Shown here: positions 12,401 through 23,400 of the stretch, piece after piece
How the letters are laid out: the number at the start of each line of letters is the position of its first letter
Numbering within the stretch: the stretch's first letter is position 1
Source: Dipteris shenzhenensis
Taxonomy: Eukaryota > Polypodiophyta > Polypodiopsida > Gleicheniales
Reading direction: 5' to 3' (one strand)
DNA length: 64,000 bases
NCBI GenBank assembly: GCA_047967505.1
Contig: CM106538.1
Notes under the pieces: model-generated
Database searches by the model: none
Seen by the model: only the letters and a program-made list of their open reading frames with translations
Told to the model about the DNA's origin: nothing
Translations under genes and position numbers: made by a program

Positions 12401-15176
12401 ACTAGAAACTTTACAAGTGAGTGAAACCTACTCTAATTAACACCCATGCATGGTTTCATGGCCATCTGACACTTAACCATTCCATGATGGTCCACACATG
12501 TGAACTTCATGCACGTATGCACCATGCATATGCAAAAATTGAAAATTTTGCATGCCCATCAACCCCAGTGTTTCCCGATTAACATGAAATTGTGAAACAA
12601 CATGAAAATTGATCTATTTAACACCCATGAGAAGTTGCATGGGCATGTGACACCAATGATGGTGTTGTAAATTTTATGCACCATGCATGTACACTAATGG
12701 GGAATTTTGTATGCCCACTGATGCATATGTTTTTCAATTGATATGAAACGTTACTATGACATGAAACCTACTGTAATCAACACCCATTAGGAGTTGCATG
12801 GAAATTTGCCAGTCCATGATGGTCCACACGTGAATTTCATGCAACTATGGACCATGCATGTGCACAAATGGGGAATTCACATGCCCATTGACTCAAGAAC
12901 TTTAAAGTTACTCTAATTAACACTTGTTCAAGGCTACATGGCCATTTGACACTTGATCATTCCATGATGGTACACACATGCCAATTTTGTCACTTTGTGC
13001 ACCATGCATGTGCAAGGGAAATCTCGCATACCCCCCCTGTATCAATACAAAAGTTTGGATATCAAACATACTCTAGGTAACACCCACAAAAATTTTCATG
13101 GCCATCTAATACTTGACCATTCCATGATGGTCTACACATGTGATTGCCATGTATCTATGCACCACCCATGTGCACAAATGGGGAATTGTGCATGCCCACT
13201 AGCCTAAATTTTTCTTGATTGACATGAAACTTGGAGAGGACATGAAACTTGATCCACTTAAAACCCACGCATGGTTGCATGACCATCTAAAATTTGACCA
13301 GTTCATGATGGTCCATAGATACGAATTTCATGCACTATGCACCTTGCATGAGCACAAATGGGGAATTTCGCATGCCCACCCACCCATATGTTCTCAAATT
13401 TATATGAAAATTTGTGAGGAAATGAAATATCCTCTAATTAGTACCTTTACAAAGTTGCATGGCCATCAATTTCTTGAGCATTCCTTGATGGCCCACAGAT
13501 ATGGCTTTCTTGCATCTATGCACCATGCATTGTGCACAAATTGAAAATTTTGCATGTCCATCCACCCAGATGTTTCCTTGCCGATGTGAAAATTTGTGAG
13601 CACATGAAAAATAATTTAACACCCATGCAAATTTGCATGGCCATGTGACACTCTAGACATTCCATGATGATTCACAAATGAATTTTCATGCACGTATACA
13701 CTACAGTGCACAAATGGGGAGTTTTGCATGCCCACCGACCTCGATGTTCCTCGATTGATACAAATCTTTGTGTAGGAATGAAATATACTCTAATTAATGC
13801 CATTAAAATTTTACATAGCCATCTAAGGATCGTCCACCATTCCATGATGTACACACGTGTGAATTCCATGCACCCATGTACCATGTAGGTGCACAAATGG
13901 GGAATTTCACATGGCCACTCACACTATGTTTTTTTATTAATATGAAACTTTTCAAAGACATGAAACCTACTCTTATGAACAATTATGCAAAGTTTCATGG
14001 CCATCTAACACTTGACCATTCGATGATGGTCCACATGCAAACTACATACACCTATGCATCATGGATGTGCACAAACGGGAAATTCCACGTGCCCATCTAC
14101 CTAGATATTTCCTGATTCACACAAAACATTGCGAGGAAATGAATATTACTATAATTAACCCCCTTACAAGGTTGCATGTCCATCTCACATTTGATCATTC
14201 CATGATATTCCAAACATTCATATTTCATGCACCTATGCACGATGCATGTGCACAAAATGGGAAATTTTGCATGCCCACCGAACCAAATGTTCCCTTGTCA
14301 ACATGAAAATTTGCAAGGAAATGAATATTACACTCATGCAAAGTTTCATGGACATCTGACACTTGACCATTCCATGATGGTCCATAGATACGATTTTTGT
14401 GCACTTATGCGCACCACACATTGCACAAATGTGGAATTTCACAAGCCCACCCTTCGAGATGTTTCCCGATTGACACAAAACTTTGTGAGGACGTGAAACT
14501 TACTCTAATTAACACCCGTGTAAGGTTTCATGTCCATTTGAAAATTGAACATTCCAGGATGTGAATTTCATGTAGCTACACACCATGCAGGTGCACACAT
14601 GGGGAATTTGGTAGGCGTATCCATCCAGATGTTCAACGAGATCGATATTAAACTTTTTGAGGACATGAAACTTACTTTATTTAACACCCATGAAAATTTT
14701 CATGGCCATGTGATGCTTTGGACTTTTCATGATGCCCCACAAATGTGGTTTTCATGCACCTATGCACCATGCATGTCATCCACTGACCCAGATGTTTATT
14801 GATCAATACAAAACTATGCATGGAAATGAAGCATACTCTAATTAAAACCTATGCAAAGTTGCACGTATATTTGACACTTGACCATTCCACGATGGTCCAC
14901 ACATGCAAATCTAATGCATGTATGTACCATGAATATGTACAAATGGTGCCCACTTCATAGAGATGTTTTCTGATCAACATGAAATTTGAGAGGGCATGAA
15001 ACCTACTTTACTTAACATGCATCCAAAGTTGCATGCCATTTGCCATGGTCCATCTTCCATCTCTCTATGTAGACCATCATATGCAAAATTTCATGCACCT
15101 ATGCACCATGCATGTGCACAAATGGGAAATTTTGCATGCCCATCAACCTAGATGTTTCCTGATTGACATGAACATT

Positions 15177-15232
<56 letters not shown>

Positions 15233-15274
15233 GGGAAAGAGAGAGAGAGAGATGGAGAGAGAGAGAGAAGGGGG

Positions 15275-15348
<74 letters not shown>

Positions 15349-16175
15349 TAGTGGAGAAGGAGATGGAGGAGGGGGGGTGGAGGAGATGGAAGGGGTGGAG
15401 GGAAATGGAGGGGAGGGTGGTGGAGAGGGAGGTGGTGCAGGAAATTACAACACGTGAAGACATTTCTCTTCTATCAAACTAAGAGAGCTCATAGGGTCAT
15501 TACAGTTTCAAACTCATGATAGTCACTCATAAGGTTGAAAACCATAAACTCCATCACGCATAGCAGGGACTAGCTACTATGACATCCCCACTGACGTCAT
15601 CAGCGCACAACAATGGGTGTAGACCATACTCTAATTAACACCCCTGCAAAGTTTTATGGCCATCTCACACTTTACCATTCCATGATGATCTAGACAAATG
15701 GGGAATTTCACATGCCCATCGACCCAGATGTTTCCCGATTGGCACAAAAGTTTAGGAGGATATGAAACCTTTTCTACTTAACACCCTTGCATGCTTGCAT
15801 GGCCATCTCATTCTTGACCATTCCTTGATGATCTAGACATGCAAATTTCATGACCTACACACGATGCTTGTGCACAAATGAAACTTTGTGAGGGCATGAA
15901 ACCTCCTCTAATTAACACTTGTGCAAGGTTGCATGCTCTAATTAACACTTGTGCAAGGTTGCATGGCCATCTGGCACTTGACCATTCCACTTATGTGGAT
16001 TTCATGCACTAATGTGCACAAATAGGAAATTTTGCATGTCCGCCCACCCAAATGTTCACCTATCAAGAAGAAACTTTGCAAGGACATGGAACCTACTCTA
16101 ATTAACACCCATGTAAAGTTGAATGGCCATTTGATACTTGACCATTCCATGATTGTCCACAGATGTGATATGTTG
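9480..16175. repeat. Satellite array of ~180-bp monomers with higher-order (~2.3-2.4 kb) organisation
   Basis: The anchor CATTCCATGATGGTCCACA recurs at steps near 180 bp (for example 9511, 9691, 9870, 10633, 10814, 10996, 11462, 11639, 11818, 11989, 12170), giving roughly 34 degenerate monomers. Each monomer holds a CATGCATG palindrome in TGCACCATGCATGTGCAC, a run of the form AATTTTGCATGCCC and an AGGACATGAAAC block. Variant monomers recur in the same order about 2.3-2.4 kb apart: 9691/11989/14371, 11462/13840 and 11818/14198. Open frames in the array follow the repeat and have no domains, so they are not genes. A (GA)n tract and unique DNA interrupt it at 15179-15620. Confidence 0.9.
15179..15345. 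repeat. (GA)n microsatellite inside the satellite
   Basis: Almost pure AG repeats with a few AAGGGGG interruptions, followed by a G-rich tail to about 15440. Arg-Glu and Ser-Leu open frames across it are artefacts of the repeat. Confidence 0.95.
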
Positions 16176-16990
16176 ACAATGTTTATACTCGTTAGGCTTC
16201 TCATACTAGTTTGAAATCAGACTAGAACTATTGGCGCAATAAAGTGCATATAAAGTTTTCCCCCGAATAACAACATAGTTAAAAAAGAATATATATTGTC
16301 ACAAAATTTTAAATATTTTCATTGTCTATATGTAAAGTCTATCATATGTAACTCTATCATGTGAGTCCAACATATGGGTTTTTATTAATTGCACTACTTA
16401 CAAATTTATATATACATAAGGAAGTAAATTAAGGACCAAAGGTTAATATACAAAAGGGTGTTTTATATTTAAAAAGTCTCTAACGTTTCCAACATGCAAC
16501 ATGCCATCATTTGGTATAGTTCTTCATGCATGGGACCTAAAATTTTAAAGGATGAGTCATGGGATCAAATCCCCTCCGATTGTTGTGATGATTTTTAGTC
16601 CTTATTTTGTGTAAAATGGATGATTTTTTTTGTTGAAAATTTCCTTACGTGAATGAAAAATTGTTAACTTCGGGGTCTTTTCTTTAATTCCATGGCTAGT
16701 AACTGCCATTAGTTGCCAATCTTGAAACTTGCACTGAATTGTTCATCTAGTAACTACATGTTCATCATCCTTCATCTTCATCTTTTGTGATCGTCATATT
16801 TTGTTTTGATTTGTCTTCTGATCACCCCACCATCTAGGCAATCCTTTTGATTCCTTGTTGATTGTTTACATTGGGAAACCAAGTCTTCGGAAAATCTTAA
16901 AGGAATGAATGAAAATTCTCAATGGATAGAATTTTCTCTATCACTCAACGGAAGTGAAAGAACTCTCACAAGAAAGATGGTGTCTCAGTG
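16176..16990. other. AT-rich stretch without a gene
   Basis: No coding potential was recognised. The right end (about 16910-17016) is probably the leader of a minus-strand LTR element, because a tRNA-Met type primer site follows at 17003-17015. Confidence 0.35.
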
Positions 16991-17002
16991 GAAGGTAGAA
17001 CC

Positions 17003-17307
17003 ATGCTCTGATACCATGTAAAAGTGAGGGATCAAGGAGGATCAAAGCACAACAAGAGAGACATAGGGAAGCAAACACTCAATCTATTGCAATGTGTACA
17101 GGAACAATACAAAGATAGGCTTCTTATGTAGAGAGAACCTTTAGAATAGTCAATACATGTGGGATCCTCTCATCCACATTTCTCCATGTGGATATCCTTG
17201 ATCGACATCTCCACATCATCTAGTCCACATCCTAGGGTGGCTACTTTAATACATTCCTATACCATACCTTAGCCTCTGATATGTGCACATGGCACCATAT
17301 CTCAACA
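17003..17307 (-). mobile_element. Lone copia-type 5' LTR with primer-binding site
   Basis: On the minus strand, TGTTGAGATATGGTGCC starts at 17307 and the segment ends in TTTTACA at 17017, giving a 291-bp LTR. It is followed within two bases by GGTATCAGAGC, complementary to the 3' end of initiator tRNA-Met as in Ty1/copia elements. No second copy of this LTR and no coding remnant was found on its 3' side (16176-17000), so it is a truncated element. Confidence 0.6.
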
Positions 17308-17329
17308 ATCTTATGGGTTGATGAATATG

Positions 17330-17790
17330 CTAGATGCAAGGGTGGAACTAGAGGGTCTTTTGGTGGGGGGATGTCTTTGATTGGCCACTACATCAACAGA
17401 GTGTCTCAACACATTTTGGTCTTCCATCGACAATTATCGTCGGATGGAAAGTTGAATATCATGAAGTTTAGGGTCCTTAGTCAGATAGTGAAGATGAGGC
17501 CCATCCGTCTTACTGCAGATCATATTTTTTTGGTTAGGCATAGTATAGCTTTATTTTTGTTCTCGAACACATGATCTGGTCCTCTCCATAGTATCATAGC
17601 TATTGCACGGCTAGCTGGCATTACAGATCCACAGGCTATAGAGAATGAAATTGTGCAACCCTCTCTTCTTCAGCAAGAAAAAAAGGGATCTAAACCAATC
17701 AAGAAGAAGCATAGACTAGAGTAGCTTGTGCGTTAAAGTGGGTGCTCTTTGTAATATCACTCTATGTCAATAAAGAATACCATTTTCAAA
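17330..17790 (+). pseudogene. Unrecognised coding-like remnant with a polyadenylation-type signal
   Basis: One plus-strand frame reads MSLIGHYINRVSQHILVF, LNIMKFRVLSQIVKMRPI, one stop, then IIAIARLAGITDPQAIENEI and ends with a lysine-rich KKGSKPIKKKHRLE near 17720. AATAAAG lies near 17768. The composition looks protein-like and the unit could be the 3' end of a gene, but I do not recognise the family. It converges on the histone pseudogene. Confidence 0.25.
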
Positions 17791-18570
17791 TTATTTTCTT
17801 GTTCATTACGGAACATTGTTTCCTTTTTCATGTTAAGTGAAATTAAGTATTGTTTCCTTTTGCATGTTCCATTGAAATTTGATGTTTATTATTTCATTTT
17901 GCAAGTAAGTAAATTGAGATTGCATGTAAGTAAATTAATAGATTGCAAATACAATGAAAATAAATTTGAGATTGCAAATGCAAAGACAATGCAAAAAAAG
18001 ACACTTTATTATATTGAAAAGAGGCTGATACAAGACTGATGCCCAAAGGCAGAATACATGAACTCTAACTATCGCCCAAGGCATATTTTGCAAAATCCCT
18101 AAGTGCCCTTGGGCTTCCTAAGATGGACAATAAACTGCATGTCTTTGGCGGTCATAGTGACCCTTTTCCTATGGATGGCAGTCAACTGGGTGTCATCCAT
18201 GAGGTCTACTAGGTAGGCATCAGTTGCATGCTGCATGGCATGCAAGGTGTCTCTGAAAATATGCCATGGAGCCTCCACAACTCCATGCCTGTAATACTAA
18301 GACATTGGGCTATTGTTGAGGTCCTGCATGACCTCGTGTACCACCCTTGCAAAGCTTGCCATCGGGATGAGCAGATCGATAGATTTTTGAAACTTTATGA
18401 TCTCCTGAAGTGCCATAGTCCCCAGCTTGAATCTGTATTGCCTCACTAGAGCAGTGTAATTCCATGTAGAAACAATGAGACACAAATGTAGTTATTTATT
18501 CATAGAGTTGTTACATATATAGGCAACTGCCTCCATGTAGGTAGATCCCAGATCCACAATCATCTCCCTA

Positions 18571-18991
18571 CTTCATTAAGATTAAACTTGATGCTAGATA
18601 TCTGTGTCAAAATGCTCTTCATTGAATTTAGATGTGAAAAGATGGACTCCCCCCTATCCAATCTTAAGTCAAAAAACTTGATAAGCAAGCTATACTTAGA
18701 GCATCTTCCCTGTGCTCTAAACACATACTCAAGATGAGTCCATGCAGCATGAGCAATCTCACATCTGTCGATGTGATGAATAAAGGAATCACTCAAACCA
18801 AGAGCAATTATAGCAAGAGCTTTTTCATCTTTTGGAAGCCATGAAGCTTCTCCTTCTCTAGTTGTAGGTTTAGTTTCTTTACCATTCGCTACCTTCCATA
18901 TTCCCTTTTTCATGAGAATAAACTTCAGTTTTGTTTGCCAAGTGTGGAACCCCTCTCCTTCAAACTTATCTATTTTTAGATTGGAAGCCAT
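18571..18991 (-). pseudogene. Copia gag (UBN2-type) remnant
   Basis: Begins MASNLKIDKFEGEGFHTW at 18991 and runs through KGIWKVANGKE, ALAIIALGLSDSFIHHID and AAWTHLEYVFRAQGRCS, then SLLIKFFDLRLDRGESI. This is the N-terminal capsid-type region of Ty1/copia gag. It stops at the junction with the truncated LTR, so the zinc knuckle and pol are lost. A close relative lies at 48618-49112. Confidence 0.75.
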
Positions 18992-20218
18992 TTAAAAAGG
19001 TCTTACCAAATTAATGACAGTGTCTAATCCCTTTACAAAAACTCAATCTTTCTGAACGAAAAAATCACCTTCACCATATAGATGCAAATTAAAAGATAAG
19101 AATTCTGAAAAGCCTAATTGTCTGGCATAATCATAACCAGTTGGCTTCTCCCACAACCTCTTAACTGGAGTCTTCTTCACCTTGTACTTTATCTTTGTAG
19201 TCTTCTTGATTTTGGAAGAGCTTTGAGAACTTGAGGTTGGCATGTTGTCAAGAGATTAGCACCAACTGAACTAACATTCTCTGAACTGAAATGACATACT
19301 TTGAACTGATTTTTGGAAGAATAATCTTTGAATTGAGTGTTTTACTTGTCGAGCATTTAGTGTAGCATAAAAAACTCCACAAAATACACTAGAAATGCTT
19401 GCAGAGTACATGTAAACTTGGAGGATAAAATTCAACCAAATGAGAGCAGCTCTTCGAGGGCTTTTGTTGCGCAATGAAAGATATAGGACCAGAGAAGACC
19501 CAGTACCAAGCTTGGGCAAAATGTCATGTCAGGTCACCATAGCCAAAAGCCCCAATGTCGACTGGTTTTTTCATCAGTACGCCTCAATTATTGGAGCATT
19601 TGCCTTCAAATTTAAGCTTTGGATAGCTCTTGGTGTCGCCCAACTTCCTTTGAGAGGATTTACCAAAATATAACTCCAGTAGGTCGCATTTCAAGAAATT
19701 GCATAGACTGTAAATATTGCTGGCATGGGCTCTAGGAGCACTAACTTCACAATTCCTCCAAGGTGGATGTGCGCCCTAGTGAGGGGAAGCTACAGCAAAA
19801 AGGGCTTGGGAAATGGTGGCCTGTAGGTGGAGAACAAGCTTAAGGAAATTCAGGAAGGAAAAATGGAGAGAAAATCTTCATTTGGGGAAGATGAAGAATC
19901 TAGGAGAATCTTAGTGGAATCCAAGAGGACTCAAGGAGGCTCAAAGAAGAGAACTCAAGGAGTCTCATGGAGGCTGAGTGGCTCTGATACCATGTGTAAT
20001 TCCATGTAGAGACAATGAGACACAAATGTAGTTGTTTATTCATAGAGTGGTTACATATATAGGCAACTGCCTCCATGTAGGTAGATCCCAAATCCACGAT
20101 CATCTCCCTGATTATCTCAATCAATCACCTCCTATGATCACTCACCTGACACACCTAACTAGAACCTTTTAGCACACCTACACTCATGCACTTCTTGCAT
20201 GGGACTCCAATCCCATAG

Positions 20219-20236
20219 GCACACACACACACACAT
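20219..20236. repeat. (CA)n in the LTR
   Basis: Nine CA units inside the LTR of the element inserted in the CENH3-like gene. Confidence 0.9.
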
Positions 20237-20900
20237 CAATTTGCCCCTTCATTCCCCCTCACAAATTGATGACCTCATCCCTTAGTAGTAGTACATGGGA
20301 TGCTCCATGGCTTGCCCACTATCATGTGGCAACACATCAATTTGCCCCTTCAAGGAGGGCCTCTTTACCCTTGATGTGAAGGGCCTCTTCCTAGATGTGG
20401 AGGGCCTCTTTTCCCTAGACCTGGAGCTAGGCGTCCTCTCCCCCATGGACGTGGATGCTAATTCTCTGCTCTTGACTTAGTCCTCTATTTTGTCCTTTGT
20501 TGTTGCTCTTCTTTGTGTTCCTCCTCTATTCTCTCTGAGTCATCATCGGCCTTTGCATCATGATCCTCTTGTGTGCCTTCCTTTGTCCATGTGTCTATGG
20601 GCCTACCCGTTGCTCCCTCTTTGGCCTCTGGAATGGCAATTTCTTCCTTTGACGGGGATCATCGGGGGGAGAGGGGAGGGGGGCTATCAATCTCTATCTC
20701 TGAATTTGAAGATGGGTCTTGTTGTGCCAGTCTCCTTGGTGCCTTGATCTTGGGCCTCTACTTGGCCATGGGGGATGGAGAGAGTGTGCAAGAGAAAGGG
20801 TGAGGGTGCAAGAGAAAGGGTGGAAACGTTAGGGGCAAGTGGGAGGTGGTGTGGGAGTGGAGAGCTCTTCAAACAATGAAATGAAAATGAGGGTCCATTC

Positions 20901-20925
20901 TTTTATATAGGGCCCAAAACCCTAA
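20901..20925 (-). promoter_or_regulatory. TATA box with site II and telo-box upstream of the CENH3-like start
   Basis: On the plus strand TTTTATATAG (20901-20910; CTATATAAAA on the coding strand) adjoins GGCCCAAAACCCTAA (20911-20925), which combines a site II core (GGCCCA) and a telo-box (AAACCCTAA). This pairing is known from promoters of plant genes expressed in dividing cells. It lies about 130 bp before the ATG, with a pyrimidine-rich leader between. Activity today is unknown because the coding region is dead. Confidence 0.5.
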
Positions 20926-21217
20926 TTTTTAAAAATACTTGTTTTTAATAAAAACGCTACAAAAAGAAAAATTGGTGCAACCTTGAGATAAATACTTATA
21001 AACATCCAATAACTCAAAATCTCTCATTTGTACTGCAACTCATGGCCATTATACATTGGCTTTACTGCAAATCACATAACTAAAACTACAAAGAAATTCT
21101 TAAACTTATGCATGGGCATCCACATTGGAAGAATCTACACCATCATTTTCATATGTCTCCACCCATGTGCGCCCTTGTCTATGATGGGTTGCATGCCACC
21201 TTGCATGATTCTGTCTT
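20926..21217. other. AT-rich spacer
   Basis: Nothing recognisable was found between the promoter motifs and the transposase-like remnant. Confidence 0.3.
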
Positions 21218-23400
21218 TCATTTAATGAGGTCTATTCTTCTTTGATGTTCCGCATTGACATCTTGCACTGAATGGGACACTAAGGACTCTTTGAATGCTA
21301 GTGTTGCACCTACTCTTATTTCGATACGCTTGTACCACCATTGAACCAATTGAACCATTGGGCTTGAGTTAGTTCTATTGCCCCTGTGTTGGGTTGCTCT
21401 ATTATATGCACAACGTGCTTGCCAATGCGATCTTTCCATGCCCTGAGTGCATGCTCTGAGTGGACCATAGTCCGTCGCTTCCATAATTCCATGCCATGTA
21501 TGGTGCATGAGCATATAAAATGTGCTGCCAAATAGAAAAATAAAATTTTTAATATATGACCATTCAATATGCACATCTCAACGTCCAAGTTAGAGATTAC
21601 CATGTATTGTGTGAAATGATTCTTTCCCCAAGCTATCTCCATATTCTAAAGTCATTCACAGCATTGATGAAACACTGTGCATCATCATCTTTGAATCTTT
21701 TCTTTTGTAGTAGTAAAGGTACCAAGCTATCAAAAGCTAGCCACACTCGAGCCTTTTCCAATATTTTTTGTCCCTTCCCCCCTCGTTCACAACATGCATT
21801 GTGTAACTTTCTCCATACATCAAACTCATTAGCACATTTGAGCTTGTGATTCTTCTTCTTTGCAAAAATAAAATTTAAATCCTTGACACCACCAAAGCTT
21901 AGCTTACAAGGAGAATTGCCTATTTTTCTCATCTTTTGTAATCTTTACTTGCCTAGAGTGTAGTCCCATATCTGAAATAACCTTTCCAATTCTTGCAATC
22001 ATCCTCTCACTCTCTTGTTGGGGCTTCAAGCTATATGCATCAATGATGTACAGATGCACCAACTTTTCAATTATTCTCACAAGTGTACAAATGTGTACTC
22101 GCTAAAGAGGAATTTCAAGAATTGGGCTCCATGATGGATCTTTCCCTAGAGCATCCCTATTTAGTGCCTTAGTTTGATCTATCTTTGCAAGTTCAGAGGC
22201 CCATTGCTTTTGATTCTTTTTACCACCCTTTACAGGTACTCTTGTTTGCATGCACAGTGGACAAGGATTGCTTGTATTTGCTCCATGTGCCACATTGAAC
22301 ATACATTTAATAGTCTTAAGGTCAGTAGTAGCGAGATGTCATTCTCCATGGTAGGATCCATAGCCATCAACTTCAAGTAGCTCAACATTTTTATGACCTT
22401 TGATCACATTAAACATACAGTGGACAAGGATGGCTTGTATTTGCTCCATGTGCCACATTAAACATACATTCAGTAGTCTTGAGGTCAGTAGCTAGATGCC
22501 ATTCTACACGGTAGCATCCATAGCCATCAACTTCAAGTAACTCACCATTGTGATGGCCTTTTATTACACTTGGGATATCGGTTTGGTTAAAAAACCACTT
22601 CAAAATTAAATGCGACTCTTTCAACACCTGCAAAAAAAACTCACATGTTATTTCAAAATATTCTGATTCGTTTTACAGTACTGCATTAAAATTCAAATTT
22701 CCATCATACCTCAAAGGTAGCCAACCACCAAATCTCATGTTCTGATTGCACACTGAACTGTCTTGCATCATCAAGCTCAACCTCAAGGTCCAATATTCTA
22801 TTCATCATTGTTAAACTAAGACTCAAATGTTATCTCTAATTTTAGACTCTTGGATTTTGGATGTTGTATAATAGAACTCCAACATGGATAGACATCAATT
22901 CTAAAACACTCCTACAAGCTCTAACTCGATGCTTCCAGTGACCACTTTTCTTGGATATTTCATCCATTAGATGCAATTTCCTCTTACATAGTCTTAGACC
23001 CATTGGAGTATCCTTCATGAATGATAATGTTTTTCTAACTTTTTTATCTCATCCTTCAGAGCTGTGTTTTGCATCTATAAGTGAATTTCATTCATAGTGC
23101 TCTCTCCCAATTGAGCATCTTATGTTTGAACCTTTACCTGCAATTCCTAATTTTTCTTCTCTATGCCATCATATGTAGACATTTGAACACTTGTAGCTTG
23201 CCTAGATGATACCAAATGTTGATTCCAAGCCTCCAACATTGCAATCCTTATGTCTCTTTCATTAAGCAAAGATTGATATTGGCTGCTATGAAGGCTACTT
23301 GCTCCATGACTAATCAACGTTTGACAATATTCTAAAAAACCATTCTCACCCTTACATAGGAACTTTATGAAGCTGGTCAATCCATGGAATTGAGGAATCT
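21218..23400 (-). pseudogene. Transposase-like protein of unrecognised family, broken
   Basis: Several minus-strand pieces appear to belong to one protein. A coiled-coil-like start at 23380-23100 contains LNERDIRIAMLEAWNQ. A core near 22560-22280 reads ELLEVDGYGCYRVEWHLATD, then DLKTTECMFNVAHGANTS and HPCPL. KKNQKQWASELAKIDQ and SILEIPL-like residues follow. Pieces at 21932-21633 contain KILEKARVW. A Trp/His-rich end near 21560-21330 reads QGMERSHWQARCAYN. The W-x-LAxDLK...GAN..PCPxC pattern resembles DDE-type transposases with an inserted Cys pair, but I cannot name the family. Stops, frameshifts and an out-of-frame duplication disable it. Confidence applies to 'mobile-element-derived coding remnant'. 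Confidence 0.35.
22254..22579. repeat. 163-bp tandem duplication inside the transposase-like remnant
   Basis: Copy 1 (22254-22416) and copy 2 (22417-22579) both begin ACAGTGGACAAGGAT and share the GTATTTGCTCCATGTGCCAC and CCATAGCCATCAACTTCAAG blocks. Since 163 is not a multiple of three, the duplication shifts the frame. Confidence 0.8.

Larger units (their letters stand above)
18455..20352 (-). mobile_element. Rearranged copia-type LTR element inserted in the CENH3-like gene
   Basis: On the minus strand: an LTR start TGAAGGGGCAAATTG at 20352; a short segment ending in polypurine GTGAGGGGGAA (20262-20252); a second LTR from TGAAGGGG at 20251 to ATTACA at 19995 (257 bp, containing a (CA)n run); primer site TGGTATCAGAGCC just inside; a leader; a gag remnant; and a truncated third LTR copy at 18570-18455. 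The flanks AGCAG (18450-18454) and AGGAG (20353-20357) are a 4-of-5 target duplication. The LTR-internal-LTR order suggests recombination between copies. No pol is present. Confidence 0.65.
18099..20769 (-). pseudogene. CENH3-like: CENH3-like (centromeric histone H3) pseudogene, split by an LTR retrotransposon
   Basis: Start ATG at 20769 (reads MAK, stop, RPKIKAPRRLAQQ). The tail runs to 20353 (139 codons). The fold runs 18449-18099 (117 codons with the stop). The fold reads RQYRFKLGTMALQEI, KFQKSIDLLIPMASFARVV, then AYLVDLMDDTQLTAIH and RKRVTMTAKDMQF. LLIPMASF matches centromeric H3 (LLIPxAxF), not canonical H3 (LLIRKLPF), and a Trp precedes the helix-2 segment as in CENH3. Loop 1 is about 12 residues longer than usual. 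The two parts meet in the same frame exactly at the 5-bp target duplication of the inserted element. At least five stops in the tail and one in the fold make it dead. A more Ser/Arg/Pro-rich tail in another frame (RPSTSRKRPFTSRVKRPS) hints at an older frameshift. AATAAA lies ~90 bp after the stop (18005-18010). No intron separates tail and fold, so it may be a retrocopy. Confidence 0.72.

Noticed and set aside
15033-15482. 149-codon Arg-Glu frame and its Ser-Leu reverse
   Set aside because: A product of the (GA)n microsatellite.
9480-16175. CRISPR-like array
   Set aside because: The repeat unit is ~180 bp without unique spacers, in a plant nuclear context; it is a satellite.
9485-16214. Many open frames of 60-109 codons rich in His, Met, Cys and Lys
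   Set aside because: They repeat with the ~180-bp satellite on both strands and contain the same translated monomer pieces; no domain.
19043-19243. Basic Ser/Lys-rich frame (MPTSSSQSSSKIKK) as an alternative histone tail
   Set aside because: It lies inside the inserted LTR element between its primer site and gag, and does not join the fold in frame; the tail at 20769-20353 does.
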